Shown here in pieces: positions 1 to 8,229 of a stretch of 64,000 bases of DNA (position 1 is the first letter of the stretch; each line of letters starts with the position of its first letter). A program made the position numbers and the translations under genes. Below the pieces are notes generated by a model. That model was given only the letters and a program-made list of their open reading frames with translations, did not search any database and was not told where the DNA came from. The DNA is from Chloroflexota bacterium (GTDB lineage Bacteria; Chloroflexota; UBA11872; VXOZ01): contig CATQHC010000009.1 in the NCBI GenBank assembly GCA_958295775.1, positions 1-64,000 on the forward strand, written 5' to 3'.

Positions 1-173
1 TCCAATTGATGTAGGCGCATCCGCCTCGCCTAGCGTTGTCTCGATTCGCAGTGTGGAGAAAAGAAGCTGTTCAGATAAAGTCTCAACTCTCATATCGAAT
101 CTTCCTCAATCTTCCTTTCTTCATGCACCTGATCGACAGTGCGTCGTTAGTGACCATCTTCATCATCTTAAGG

Positions 174-212
174 CTATCACACTCTTGCTGATGAGCCGTA
201 AGAGCGTGATAG
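174..212. terminator. Hairpin downstream of the methyltransferase gene
   Basis: Two 13-nt arms (174-186 and 200-212) are complementary except for one mismatch and enclose a 13-nt loop. The hairpin lies about 80 bp past the stop of the leftward methyltransferase gene, so it may end that transcript. There is no clear T-tract on either side. I see no convincing gene in positions 1-294. Confidence 0.4.
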
Positions 213-294
213 ATCACAGCAAGTCACGGGCTTGGCCTTGCGGCGAAAACTGCCGTCGCTGATGTCTGTGCGGTTTCGCTTCTCTATGTGGCCT

Positions 295-3198
295 CTAGAT
301 AACCAGCTTCGCGTCTTTGGGTCTTGGTTTGCCGCCGTGGACGGAGGGTTCGGCGCACCATTTGGCGGCGAGGCGGCGGACGGCTGTGTAGGTTTTTTCG
401 TCGAAGCCTAAGAGGTCGCAGATGACGCGGCGGTCAAGGAGGGCGCGGTTGGGATCGGCGTCCGCGAGGTAGGCGGGCTGCAACTCTTTGTCGCGGAAGT
501 CGTTGAAGACTTGCTCCGCCGTGATAAGTTGGTCGTCGCTGAGGGCGCGGAAGTCGAGCACGGGGAGGGACTCGGCGGAGCGGATGGTCATGCCGGCCTT
601 GCTGGATTGCTGACGGCTGGAGTGCCACCAATAGGATAGAAGGCCAAGTGTGCTGTTGCCCCACACTGCAAAGGCGTAATCGAATCTCTTATCAGGAAAA
701 CTGACGTTGGGCCACACCCTACCCCCAATAGATTCCTGCTCGGTGAAGGCTATAGCCAATGGCTGAGAGCCGAATGTAAAGTCCCGGTTGAGATGAGCTC
801 GACTTGCTGTTGCCCAGAGCGTGGCAGCCCTATCCTCCATACCCGACCTCACCTGCAATTGAGAATCGGGTACGCAAATGATCCGGGTCTCTTTTTGAGC
901 GTCGTGATTCCAGAGTGCAGGATAGGTCGCAGTTGGACTGCCCACAACTTTAGTGAACGGTGCATTGTGAGCCAGGCTAATGAAGAATTGAGAGTCCAGT
1001 CCTCTTTCTCCGACCTGAGTCAACTGCGCTACAGGCAAACCAATAGACTGCGGGCTGCCTGGCAGCCACAACTTACTCTTGGAAAGAGAGTACGCGGTCT
1101 GCGCGACAGAGGCGTCTAGAATACGCGCAGCCCCCCACCCGCTTTCGTGGCTGTCAATTGGAGCCTCCAGCATCTCGCCTGCCAAGCTATCTCCGCAGTA
1201 GATAGAAACACCACCATACGGCCCATTCTCGAGATTGCGCATTTCCTTGGTGGATTGTATCGCCTTAGACAGTTCCTGAGCTTCCACAAAGTCATGCGGC
1301 CTATGCCGCAGCGATATGAAAGTGCCTCTGCCACTCGGTCTTTCATTTGTCGCTAGGCTGCGGACAATTACCAAGCACTCTGCCATACCGGTGTCGGACG
1401 AAAAAGACATATCGTGGCCGTTGGCTGCAATGCTGACTACGGTGACATCGGTACATTGCGTGGCTATCAACTTTCTAAACTTGGCCCAGGATGCTCCATT
1501 GATTGCAGTGAAGGGCAGCACCAGCGCGACAACGCCGCTTCGGGCCAGCTTCTTGGCAGCGAGCGATGCAAATGCAGAACCAAGTCCAGCGTGACCATGG
1601 TAGAAGGTGTTCTTTGATAGCCTCTTCAAATGCTTTGCCATCTCAGCCTGATCTTCGTCGGAAGAGTCGAATGCGGCAAAGGCGGCATTGAGCACCCCAT
1701 CTCTCGCGTCATAGTGCTTGGTATTGCTTGTGAACGGCGGATTCATAATCGTCAATTCAAAGCTCACGTCGGGAATATCGACGGTGATCTGGGCGGAGGT
1801 CTCCTCCCCCGCGCTGCCGGTGCGGAGGGCGGGGTCGCTGGTGTTGAAGAGGGTTTGGACGTCCGAGCGTTGCAGGAGTTCCAGGGAGCCAATCTTCACC
1901 GTGCCGTCGAGTTGGCGGCCGTAGGGCATGGTGTAGAGGCGGGAGCTGCCAAAGGCGGCTGCGGGTTCCACGCCGGAGAGGGTGGAGCCGGTGATGTGGA
2001 TGGCCGAGGGCATGACGTCGCAGCCGTAGAGCACGTCTTCCATCATGGCGCGGTGCAGGGCGGCCGGATTGCCGCCGGCGCGCTCGTGCTTGGCGGCAAT
2101 CTGCGCGTACACCGCCGAGAGCAGCGCGCCCGTACCGCAGGCGAAATCGGCAATCCGTAGCTTGCCGATGGCCGCGGCGTCCGACCAGTCCACGCCTGGC
2201 AGCTTGGCCACGGCCAGCCGCGCCAGCAGCGCCGCCGACGCGGGCAACGTATAGAACGTCGCCAGATACTTGCGGTCGGCAATGAGACGCTGGAAGATGC
2301 GGCCGGTCAGGTCGTGGGAATTCTCCACGCCCATAGACCTCACCGCCTGGGCCGTATCCCGCAAGCGCCGCAAAATGCGCGCCGCCTCAGCCGCGGGCAA
2401 GTGCATCAGGATGTCCCTGGCGACGGCAAAGATTGCCCAATAGTTGATTTCCAGAATCTCCTGCCACGCCGCGAGCACCTCGCCCTGCGGGTTGGCAACA
2501 CCCTCACCGCAGACCACGTTTAGGGACTTTACCCCAGAATGCATGCCGTAGATGCGCTCGTGAAAGACCAAGGCGTTGGCAATAATCGCGCAGGCCATGC
2601 GGCGCGTCTGCGGCACGTTGCTCATGCCCAAGAGACGCGCGATATCCATGGTGACGGCCTGGCGGTTTGTGTCCATTTCATCCAGGATCTTCGCCGCCGC
2701 GTTGATACCTTCCTGCAGTGTGTCGGTGGCATCATCCACCGCCTGCTGCGGCACGGAAACCAAGCGCGCCAGATCCGCAACGTCCTCCGGCGCGCCCTCC
2801 AGCCAACCGGACTCCGGAAAGCGACTGACGCCCTTCTTCTCCTCCGTGAAGACACAGTAAGACAAACGGGCCTGCCGCAGAGCAGCATGAAGATCGTCGG
2901 CATCACCAATGTCGTCGGGATACCGCAGCGCAATAGCCGCCTCGATGCGGCGTCCACTTGCTGCAACCTCCAAACCCAATCGCGATTGCGCCTCGGCCTC
3001 CACAGTCGCGCCAGGCAGGTATTCCGCCTCGATCACCACCGGCGCGCGGCCTGGGTCCTCGATGATGATGTCGGGCCGTAGACCCGGATGCCCGGTGATA
3101 GTCTGCGTGTTCTCAGAGCTGACATGACTGCGCGACAGCATGCCTTGCAGCACGCGTTCCATGGCATTGTTGACGCTCGGCTCAGTCTGGCGGGCCAT
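295..3198 (-). CDS. Stand-alone N6-adenine DNA methyltransferase, possibly type IIG-like restriction-modification
   Basis: The 967-residue protein has the SAM-binding motif I FACGTG near residues 350-360 and the catalytic motif IV NPPF near residue 485, in the order seen in gamma-class N6-adenine methyltransferases (HsdM/type IIG). The N-terminal 100 residues contain RPDIII followed about 15 residues later by VVIEAEY. This resembles a PD-(D/E)xK nuclease core but has E-x-E in place of E-x-K, so nuclease activity is uncertain. The C-terminal third probably holds the target-recognition region. No HsdR or HsdS neighbour is present, which favours a single-polypeptide system or an orphan methylase. 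The ATG follows the stop of a short upstream ORF with no gap, and AAGGAG lies about 11 nt before it. Methyltransferase identity is secure; restriction activity is inference. Confidence 0.85.
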   Translation of the reverse strand: MARQTEPSVNNAMERVLQGMLSRSHVSSENTQTITGHPGLRPDIIIEDPGRAPVVIEAEYLPGATVEAEAQSRLGLEVAASGRRIEAAIALRYPDDIGDADDLHAALRQARLSYCVFTEEKKGVSRFPESGWLEGAPEDVADLARLVSVPQQAVDDATDTLQEGINAAAKILDEMDTNRQAVTMDIARLLGMSNVPQTRRMACAIIANALVFHERIYGMHSGVKSLNVVCGEGVANPQGEVLAAWQEILEINYWAIFAVARDILMHLPAAEAARILRRLRDTAQAVRSMGVENSHDLTGRIFQRLIADRKYLATFYTLPASAALLARLAVAKLPGVDWSDAAAIGKLRIADFACGTGALLSAVYAQIAAKHERAGGNPAALHRAMMEDVLYGCDVMPSAIHITGSTLSGVEPAAAFGSSRLYTMPYGRQLDGTVKIGSLELLQRSDVQTLFNTSDPALRTGSAGEETSAQITVDIPDVSFELTIMNPPFTSNTKHYDARDGVLNAAFAAFDSSDEDQAEMAKHLKRLSKNTFYHGHAGLGSAFASLAAKKLARSGVVALVLPFTAINGASWAKFRKLIATQCTDVTVVSIAANGHDMSFSSDTGMAECLVIVRSLATNERPSGRGTFISLRHRPHDFVEAQELSKAIQSTKEMRNLENGPYGGVSIYCGDSLAGEMLEAPIDSHESGWGAARILDASVAQTAYSLSKSKLWLPGSPQSIGLPVAQLTQVGERGLDSQFFISLAHNAPFTKVVGSPTATYPALWNHDAQKETRIICVPDSQLQVRSGMEDRAATLWATASRAHLNRDFTFGSQPLAIAFTEQESIGGRVWPNVSFPDKRFDYAFAVWGNSTLGLLSYWWHSSRQQSSKAGMTIRSAESLPVLDFRALSDDQLITAEQVFNDFRDKELQPAYLADADPNRALLDRRVICDLLGFDEKTYTAVRRLAAKWCAEPSVHGGKPRPKDAKLVI

Positions 3199-3336
3199 CT
3201 AGTTTGCGGCTCCTTTGGGCCACTTCCAAGCGGTTAGCAGTGAAGCCAATTCACGACTGATAAGAGTTCTCATACGCTCGCGCTCCGGTCGTTGGGTGAG
3301 GTCACGGAGAGGAAAGCGAAAACCGGCTATATCCAT
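3199..3336 (-). CDS. Small 45-codon ORF abutting the DNA methyltransferase gene
   Basis: An ATG ORF of 45 codons ends with TAG immediately before the methyltransferase ATG. It starts MDIAGFRFPLRD and ends WKWPKGAAN, and is rich in Arg and Leu. A GGAGGGG tract lies directly before the ATG, which is closer than usual for a ribosome-binding site. A second in-frame Met 22 codons from the stop is an alternative start. The zero-gap junction suggests translational coupling, so it may be a small partner of the methylase or only a leader peptide. I recognise no family. Confidence 0.4.
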   Translation of the reverse strand: MDIAGFRFPLRDLTQRPERERMRTLISRELASLLTAWKWPKGAAN

Positions 3337-3469
3337 CCCCTCCACAGAGCTTTCATGACCTCCATTGTACGCATTATGGGGATTTGCGACAGGTCGGGCC
3401 GTTGTCTACGCTAAGCGCTTTGCCCGAGGCGGAGTTTACTGTTGGCGCCAAGCCTGTCCCGACACGGGG

Positions 3470-3529
3470 AGGCGGGGGACAAGCCCCCGCGCTACATTAT
3501 TGCGACAGCATTAGGGCTGTCCCCCGCCT
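3470..3529. repeat. Intergenic palindromic repeat (GGCGGGGGACAAGCCCC type)
   Basis: Arms at 3470-3480 and 3519-3529 are 11-bp inverted repeats, and an inner GCGGGGG/CCCCCGC hairpin sits at 3472-3490. The same core occurs inverted at 29151-29170 and, less exactly, near 31594-31618. The interval 3337-3706 holds this element and the one at 3601 but no convincing gene. Confidence 0.6.
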
Positions 3530-3600
3530 CTTCATAACACCGAGCTTGAGCTCCGTCGTTCTCGCATACGGGAAACGAACGCGCAACGATTGATTCCTAC

Positions 3601-3632
3601 AGCGGCGCAGGTTGCAAACCCGCGCTACCGGA
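3601..3632. repeat. Dispersed palindrome, GCGCAGGTTNNAACCTGCGC family, copy 1
   Basis: An imperfect palindrome around GCGCAGGTTGCAAACC followed by GCGCTACCGG. Related copies lie at 31548-31574, 35575-35603, 47103-47131 and 59430-59460. It is just upstream of the decarboxylase gene. Confidence 0.65.
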
Positions 3633-3706
3633 GATGCGGGTCGATTGGAACTATCTCGGTGTCTGCGCTATTCTCGATAGAGAAAAGCCACGGAGAGGAC
3701 CCAGCG

Positions 3707-4840
3707 ATGGACGCCAAGATACAGACACAAGAGCGGCTCGACGACCTATTGCGCGACTTTGCCGAGTTGCGGGAGCGGTCGGTCGGCTATCCCTGCAACC
3801 TGGATTTCGACTACACCACGTTGCTGCCATTTCTCAGCTATAGTCTCAACAACGTCGGCGACCCCTTTCACGACAGTAATCTGCAGAGCAACACCCACAA
3901 GATCGAACGGGAGGTCATCCACACTTTCGCCGACCTGATGCATCTGCCGCGCGAGCAAGCCTGGGGCTACGTCACGTCCGGCGGCACCGAGGGCAACATG
4001 TACGGGCTTTACCTGGCGCGTGAAATGTTCCCGGACGGCGTGGTCTACTTCTCGCAGGATACGCACTACAGCGCGGTGAAGATTCTGCGCGTGCTGAAAG
4101 TGCGCAACATCATGATCAAGAGCCAGGACACCGGCGAGATCGACTACGACGACTTGCGGGAAACCATCCGCATCAACCGCGACGCGCCCGTCATCTTCTT
4201 GGCTAACATCGGCACCACCATGAAAGGCGCGGTGGACGACGTAAGCAAAGTGCAGGACATCCTGGGCGACCTCGCCATTACAAGTCACTACATTCACGCC
4301 GACGCGGCTCTGAGCGGTATGATTCTGCCGTTCGTTGACGACCCGCAGCCCTATGGGTTCGACAATGGCTTCGACAGCGTCTCGATCAGCGGTCACAAGT
4401 TGATTGGCTCGCCCCTGCCCTGCGGCGTGGCCCTCACGCGGAGCGAATATGTGGCGCGCATCGCGCGGTCAATCGAGTATGTGGGCGTGTTGGATACCAC
4501 GCTGGCGGGGTCGCGCAACGCCATCACGCCGCTCATCATGTGGTACGCGTGGCGGCAGCATGGGATGGACGGCTACCGAGAGATCGTTGCCGAGTGCCTG
4601 GCGGTGGCCGAATACGCGGTGGAGCGCTTCAACGAGTGCGGCATCCCGGCGCGGCGAAACAAGAATTCCGTAACGGTGGTATTCCCTAAACCGTCCGACA
4701 CTGTGGTACGCAAGTGGCAACTGGCTCCTTACGAGAACATTGCCCACCTGATCACCATGCCCCACGTGACCCGCGAGGTCATCGATAGAGTGCTGGTCGA
4801 CTGCTTGGAACCAGGAACAATACAAGGAACAAGAGTATGA
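3707..4840 (+). CDS. PLP-dependent amino acid decarboxylase, histidine decarboxylase-like (group II)
   Basis: This is a fold-type I pyridoxal-phosphate enzyme that probably removes the carboxyl group of an amino acid; the closest family I recognise is bacterial PLP-dependent histidine decarboxylase. The 377-residue length fits that family. Visible motifs are TSGGTEGNMYG (phosphate and ring contacts), HADAALSG (the Asp that pairs with the pyridine nitrogen) and SISGHKLIGSPLPCGV, whose Lys would carry PLP. The start at 3707 is chosen because GGAGAGGA lies just upstream and family similarity begins there; the open frame extends back to 3590 through repeat sequence. The stop overlaps the next gene by 4 nt (ATGA), so decarboxylase and ACT protein are probably co-translated. 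Substrate (His, Ser or another amino acid) is not certain. Confidence 0.85.
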   Translation: MDAKIQTQERLDDLLRDFAELRERSVGYPCNLDFDYTTLLPFLSYSLNNVGDPFHDSNLQSNTHKIEREVIHTFADLMHLPREQAWGYVTSGGTEGNMYGLYLAREMFPDGVVYFSQDTHYSAVKILRVLKVRNIMIKSQDTGEIDYDDLRETIRINRDAPVIFLANIGTTMKGAVDDVSKVQDILGDLAITSHYIHADAALSGMILPFVDDPQPYGFDNGFDSVSISGHKLIGSPLPCGVALTRSEYVARIARSIEYVGVLDTTLAGSRNAITPLIMWYAWRQHGMDGYREIVAECLAVAEYAVERFNECGIPARRNKNSVTVVFPKPSDTVVRKWQLAPYENIAHLITMPHVTREVIDRVLVDCLEPGTIQGTRV

Positions 4841-5235
4841 GTTTGAATAGGATTATTGTCATAGCCAAGAACGAGGTGGGCGTCATTGCCGACATCAGCC
4901 GGGCGCTGGCCGACGCCGACATCAACATCGAGACCATCAACGCCGAAGGACTGGACGATCACGGCGCCATCACCCTAACCACCGACGCCCAGGACGCCGC
5001 TCTGCGCGTGCTGATGGACGCCGGCTTCAAGGCGATTTCAGACGATTCTTTGGTCCTCAGGCTGCCCGATGAACCGGGAGCGCTCGCCAAAGTAGCCGAA
5101 CGGTTCAAGCAAGCCGGCGTGAACATACAGAGTTTGCATATCCTCGACCGCCAAGCCGGCCATACAATTGTCGCGCTGGCTGCCGACGATCGCGCGCAAG
5201 CCATTTCGCTGGTGGATGAAGTAACCCTGGTGTAG
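4837..5235 (+). CDS. Tandem ACT-domain protein
   Basis: This 132-residue protein is two ACT domains and nothing else. The first begins NRIIVIAKNEVGVIADIS and the second LVLRLPDEPGALAKVAERF; both show the loop typical of amino-acid-binding ACT modules. ACT pairs usually bind amino acids and control a partner enzyme. The ATGA overlap with the upstream PLP decarboxylase makes that enzyme the likely partner, as a regulatory subunit that senses substrate or product. That pairing is inference from context. No DNA-binding or catalytic domain is visible. Confidence 0.85.
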   Translation: MSLNRIIVIAKNEVGVIADISRALADADINIETINAEGLDDHGAITLTTDAQDAALRVLMDAGFKAISDDSLVLRLPDEPGALAKVAERFKQAGVNIQSLHILDRQAGHTIVALAADDRAQAISLVDEVTLV

Positions 5236-5366
5236 CTGCCTCGCCTCATCTTGGGACTTTGGGGCCGCGCTTTCGTAGTATTGGGGCCCCAATTGCCGCG
5301 TGGCCGCTCTGGTACACTAGGGTGGAATATTCTACCTATCCCGAAAGTGCAAGAGGCAGTTGGCGT

Positions 5367-6140
5367 ATGCGCGAAAACCCGGTTAAGCAGCTTCTCCAAG
5401 CGGGCAAACCCGCAATCGGTACCTGGCTGACTCTAGGCGATCCCCTGGCAACGGAGACCCTGGCGCACATGGACTTCGACTGGCTCAACGTCGATATGGA
5501 ACACGGTTCTATTGATGTGCGTGCGACCCGGGCCCTGTTCCAAGTCATAAACACGACCGATGTGGTGCCCACGGCGCGCGTGCCGTGGAACGATCACGTA
5601 TGGATCAAGCGCGTGCTCGACGCGGGGGCCTATGGCGTGGTGGTGCCTATGGTACGCACGCGGGAAGAAGCCGAACGCGCCGTGGCAGCGTGCCAATATC
5701 CACCCGCCGGGATACGCAGCATCGGCAGCGGACGCAATCACTACGCCTTTCGCGGTACCCAGGACGAATACCTTGCGCAAGCCAACGACCAGCTCCTCAT
5801 AATCATCCAAATTGAGCATGCCGAAGCTATTCGGCGGCTTGATGAGATTCTCAGTGTGCCGGGCATTGACGCCGCCTTCATCGGCCCTAACGATCTCTGC
5901 GCGTCCATGGGTCTTCCTCCGAGCACTGATAGCGAACACCCCGACTTCGAAGCAGCCATCAGCCAAGTCGTGACTGCATCTCAGAAATACGGGGTTGCGC
6001 CGGGCATCCACACCAGTTCCGGTGCGGCCTTGAACAAGCGGCTCGAGCAGGGCTTTCGCTACATGGGACTTGCCAACGATCAGCGTTTGCTCATAAAAGG
6101 CGCGACCGATGAATTGGACGTTATCCGCCGCGATCTCTAG
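5367..6140 (+). CDS. HpcH/HpaI family class II aldolase
   Basis: The 257-residue protein matches the HpcH/HpaI family of metal-dependent pyruvate aldolases, such as those acting on 2,4-dihydroxyhept-2-enedioate. Signature stretches are FDWLNVDMEHG, GVVVPMVRTREEAERAV, and IDAAFIGPNDLCASMG near the C-terminus. The Glu in VDMEHG and the Glu of IEHAEA fit the metal-site region. The start at 5367 has AGAGG about 10 nt upstream and gives the usual family length; the open frame runs further back to 5259. The natural substrate cannot be read from sequence. The gene stands alone between the ACT gene and herA. Confidence 0.88.
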   Translation: MRENPVKQLLQAGKPAIGTWLTLGDPLATETLAHMDFDWLNVDMEHGSIDVRATRALFQVINTTDVVPTARVPWNDHVWIKRVLDAGAYGVVVPMVRTREEAERAVAACQYPPAGIRSIGSGRNHYAFRGTQDEYLAQANDQLLIIIQIEHAEAIRRLDEILSVPGIDAAFIGPNDLCASMGLPPSTDSEHPDFEAAISQVVTASQKYGVAPGIHTSSGAALNKRLEQGFRYMGLANDQRLLIKGATDELDVIRRDL

Positions 6141-6219
6141 GTATCGTGCCAACTAGAATCGCGGAAGCATGGGAAACTCCGCCGCTACAGAGGGCGGTGG
6201 TTATTAAGAGCACTGAGCG

Positions 6220-8136
6220 ATGATTATCGGTATAGCAAAGGGTCCCGGCGATACCCCCAACGAATACACGTTCGTTACCCCAGACTCCAAGCGCCAGGTA
6301 AAGACGAGCGAGTTTGTTTACTACGAGGCTGAGGTAGACGGGGTTCAACGCCAAATCCTCGGGCGGGTTGTTCGGCGGATACCGCTGCGGCTCTATCCCG
6401 ATTCATTTCTCGCCCACCCGGAAGTGGACCCGGCGCAAATGGCAGCGCTGGTCGGTTATCAGACTGGCGACGAGTTCTCTCAGGATGGCAACCAAGGCGC
6501 CGACGCTGCCTCTGCGGAACTCTTCGAAATCCACGTGGGCATCATGGGCTACCACGATGCGCAGTTGAGCGCCTTTGTGAATCCGCGCATCCCGCCGCGC
6601 ATTGGGTGGAAAGTCTACCTGGCTCCTGACGACGCGCTGGCGCGAGTCCTCAACCGGGTTGCCTTCAATTGGGAGGAGGGCGAAGCGCGGCAAGGCGGCG
6701 CGTACGTCGGATCACTGCTCTCCCGCCCGGCCTTCAATCCGCTGGGGTCCGGCGCAGAAGTACCCGCTGCTGCGGAAGTAAAGGAGCAAGGGAGCGGCGT
6801 ACCCGTGGTGCTCGACGTCCGCTCAATTACGGCGACCCACATGGCAATCATTGCCGGTACCGGCGCGGGCAAGAGTTACCTGGCGTCTGTATTGGTAGAA
6901 GAGATGATGAAGCCCATCAACCGGGCCAGCATCCTCGTTATCGACCCCCACGGTGAGTACGATACGCTGGAAGAGATTCGCAATGCCGCCGCGTTTCGCG
7001 CTGACGACGCTTACAAGGCCGAGGTCAAGGTCGTCCCCCAACAGCGGGTGAAGATCCGCGTCTCCGATCTTACATTCAATGACATGCGTTTCTTGCTCGG
7101 TGCGCAGTTCGGTCTCACGGGTGCGATGGAATACGTGCTGCGACAGGCATTAGACCGGGTGGAGGGCGACCGGAAGGACAAGACCGCCTGGACGGCAAAC
7201 GACCTCTATGCGGCGTTGGAGTATATGCAGGGCGGGGAAGAAGAGACAGAATTCAACCAATCCCGTCCTTCCCGCGAAAGCGGGAACCCATCTGCGGGTG
7301 ATGGCGCCGGCGACTTGGACTGGCTCGCCGACGCCGGCAGGCAGGAGCAGAAGGGCAGTCGCGCCAAGCCGGACCTGCAGATGCGCGGCAGCGCCCGCGC
7401 GCTCGACTGGCGGCTCAAGAGCCTCTTTGCCGAGTCGCCAAACTTCGACAACGTGGAGAGCATCGATCTGCACGAGATCTTCCGCCCCGGCCTTTGTTCC
7501 GTCCTGCAACTCAATGAGATCGACCGCCGCCAGCAACAGGTTATCGTGGCGGTGCTCTTACGCATGGTCTGGAAAGCGCGCATGAACGCCGCCAAGGGGA
7601 TTGGCGGGCCTACTGAACGGCTTGATTATCCGGTCTTCATTCTGCTCGAAGAGGCCCATCACTTCGCGCCGGCGAATGAAGACGTGGTTACGACGAACAT
7701 CCTCAAGACAATTCTGGCGGAAGGCCGTAAATTCGGAGTCGGTGTCGGCCTCATCAGCCAGCGCCCCGGCAAGCTCGATTCCGATGTGCTCTCTCAGTGC
7801 ATGACACAATTCCTGCTGCGCATCGTTAACGAGTACGACCAGAGCAGCGTGGCCGCCGCCGTCGAGAGCGCCAGCCATGATCTCTTGGCGGAACTGCCGG
7901 CGCTCTCCAAGGGCCAGGCGATCGTCGCCGGCGCCGCGGTGAACACGCCGCTGTCCATTCGTGTCCGTCAGCGCATCACGCGCCACGGCGGGATCGAGCC
8001 CGACGCGCCCGGCGAGTGGGCGAAGTATTTCTCGGAAGACGCGCGCCGCCGCCGTGAAGTCGACTCCGCCGGACTGCCGGAAGGCCCGCCCCGCGGCAGC
8101 AGTAACATCTATCGCAAGAGCCGCGAACGCCGGTAG
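6220..8136 (+). CDS. herA: HerA-type DNA translocase ATPase (DUF87)
   Basis: The 638-residue protein has an N-terminal HAS-barrel-like region, a Walker A at residues 213-219 (GTGAGKS) and a Walker B at about 472-480 (VFILLEEAH), followed by SQRPGKLDSDVLSQC, typical of HerA/FtsK-like hexameric ATPases. HerA family members translocate DNA and often pair with a NurA nuclease for end resection or with defence nucleases; no NurA is adjacent here. Residues 348-358 (SRPSRESGNPS) are encoded by a palindromic repeat sitting inside the gene. They lie in a variable stretch between the ATP-binding motifs, followed by charged low-complexity sequence to about residue 385. The downstream neighbour is an unrelated oxidoreductase. 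Confidence 0.88.
   Translation: MIIGIAKGPGDTPNEYTFVTPDSKRQVKTSEFVYYEAEVDGVQRQILGRVVRRIPLRLYPDSFLAHPEVDPAQMAALVGYQTGDEFSQDGNQGADAASAELFEIHVGIMGYHDAQLSAFVNPRIPPRIGWKVYLAPDDALARVLNRVAFNWEEGEARQGGAYVGSLLSRPAFNPLGSGAEVPAAAEVKEQGSGVPVVLDVRSITATHMAIIAGTGAGKSYLASVLVEEMMKPINRASILVIDPHGEYDTLEEIRNAAAFRADDAYKAEVKVVPQQRVKIRVSDLTFNDMRFLLGAQFGLTGAMEYVLRQALDRVEGDRKDKTAWTANDLYAALEYMQGGEEETEFNQSRPSRESGNPSAGDGAGDLDWLADAGRQEQKGSRAKPDLQMRGSARALDWRLKSLFAESPNFDNVESIDLHEIFRPGLCSVLQLNEIDRRQQQVIVAVLLRMVWKARMNAAKGIGGPTERLDYPVFILLEEAHHFAPANEDVVTTNILKTILAEGRKFGVGVGLISQRPGKLDSDVLSQCMTQFLLRIVNEYDQSSVAAAVESASHDLLAELPALSKGQAIVAGAAVNTPLSIRVRQRITRHGGIEPDAPGEWAKYFSEDARRRREVDSAGLPEGPPRGSSNIYRKSRERR
7269..7286. repeat. GAAA-tetraloop palindrome inside herA
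   Basis: Perfect 7-bp arms TTCCCGC and GCGGGAA enclose a GAAA loop. The element is read in frame as part of RPSRESGNPS. Related hairpins lie at 32389-32408, 55463-55480 and 56911-56930, all intergenic. Confidence 0.75.
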
Positions 8137-8229
8137 ACACCGCTGCACGCGGTAAGTTCATGCACCAAGCGCCAATTGCCGTCATGCTCATCTGCACGCT
8201 CACTGTACCAGTCAAGAGGATACGCCCTG

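Noticed and set aside
53-262. 69-codon ORF at the window start
   Set aside because: No family resemblance, no ribosome-binding site, and the hairpin at 174-212 lies inside it.
1630-2160. 176-codon plus-strand frame opposite the methyltransferase
   Set aside because: Gly/Ala/Val-rich antisense shadow of the methyltransferase gene.
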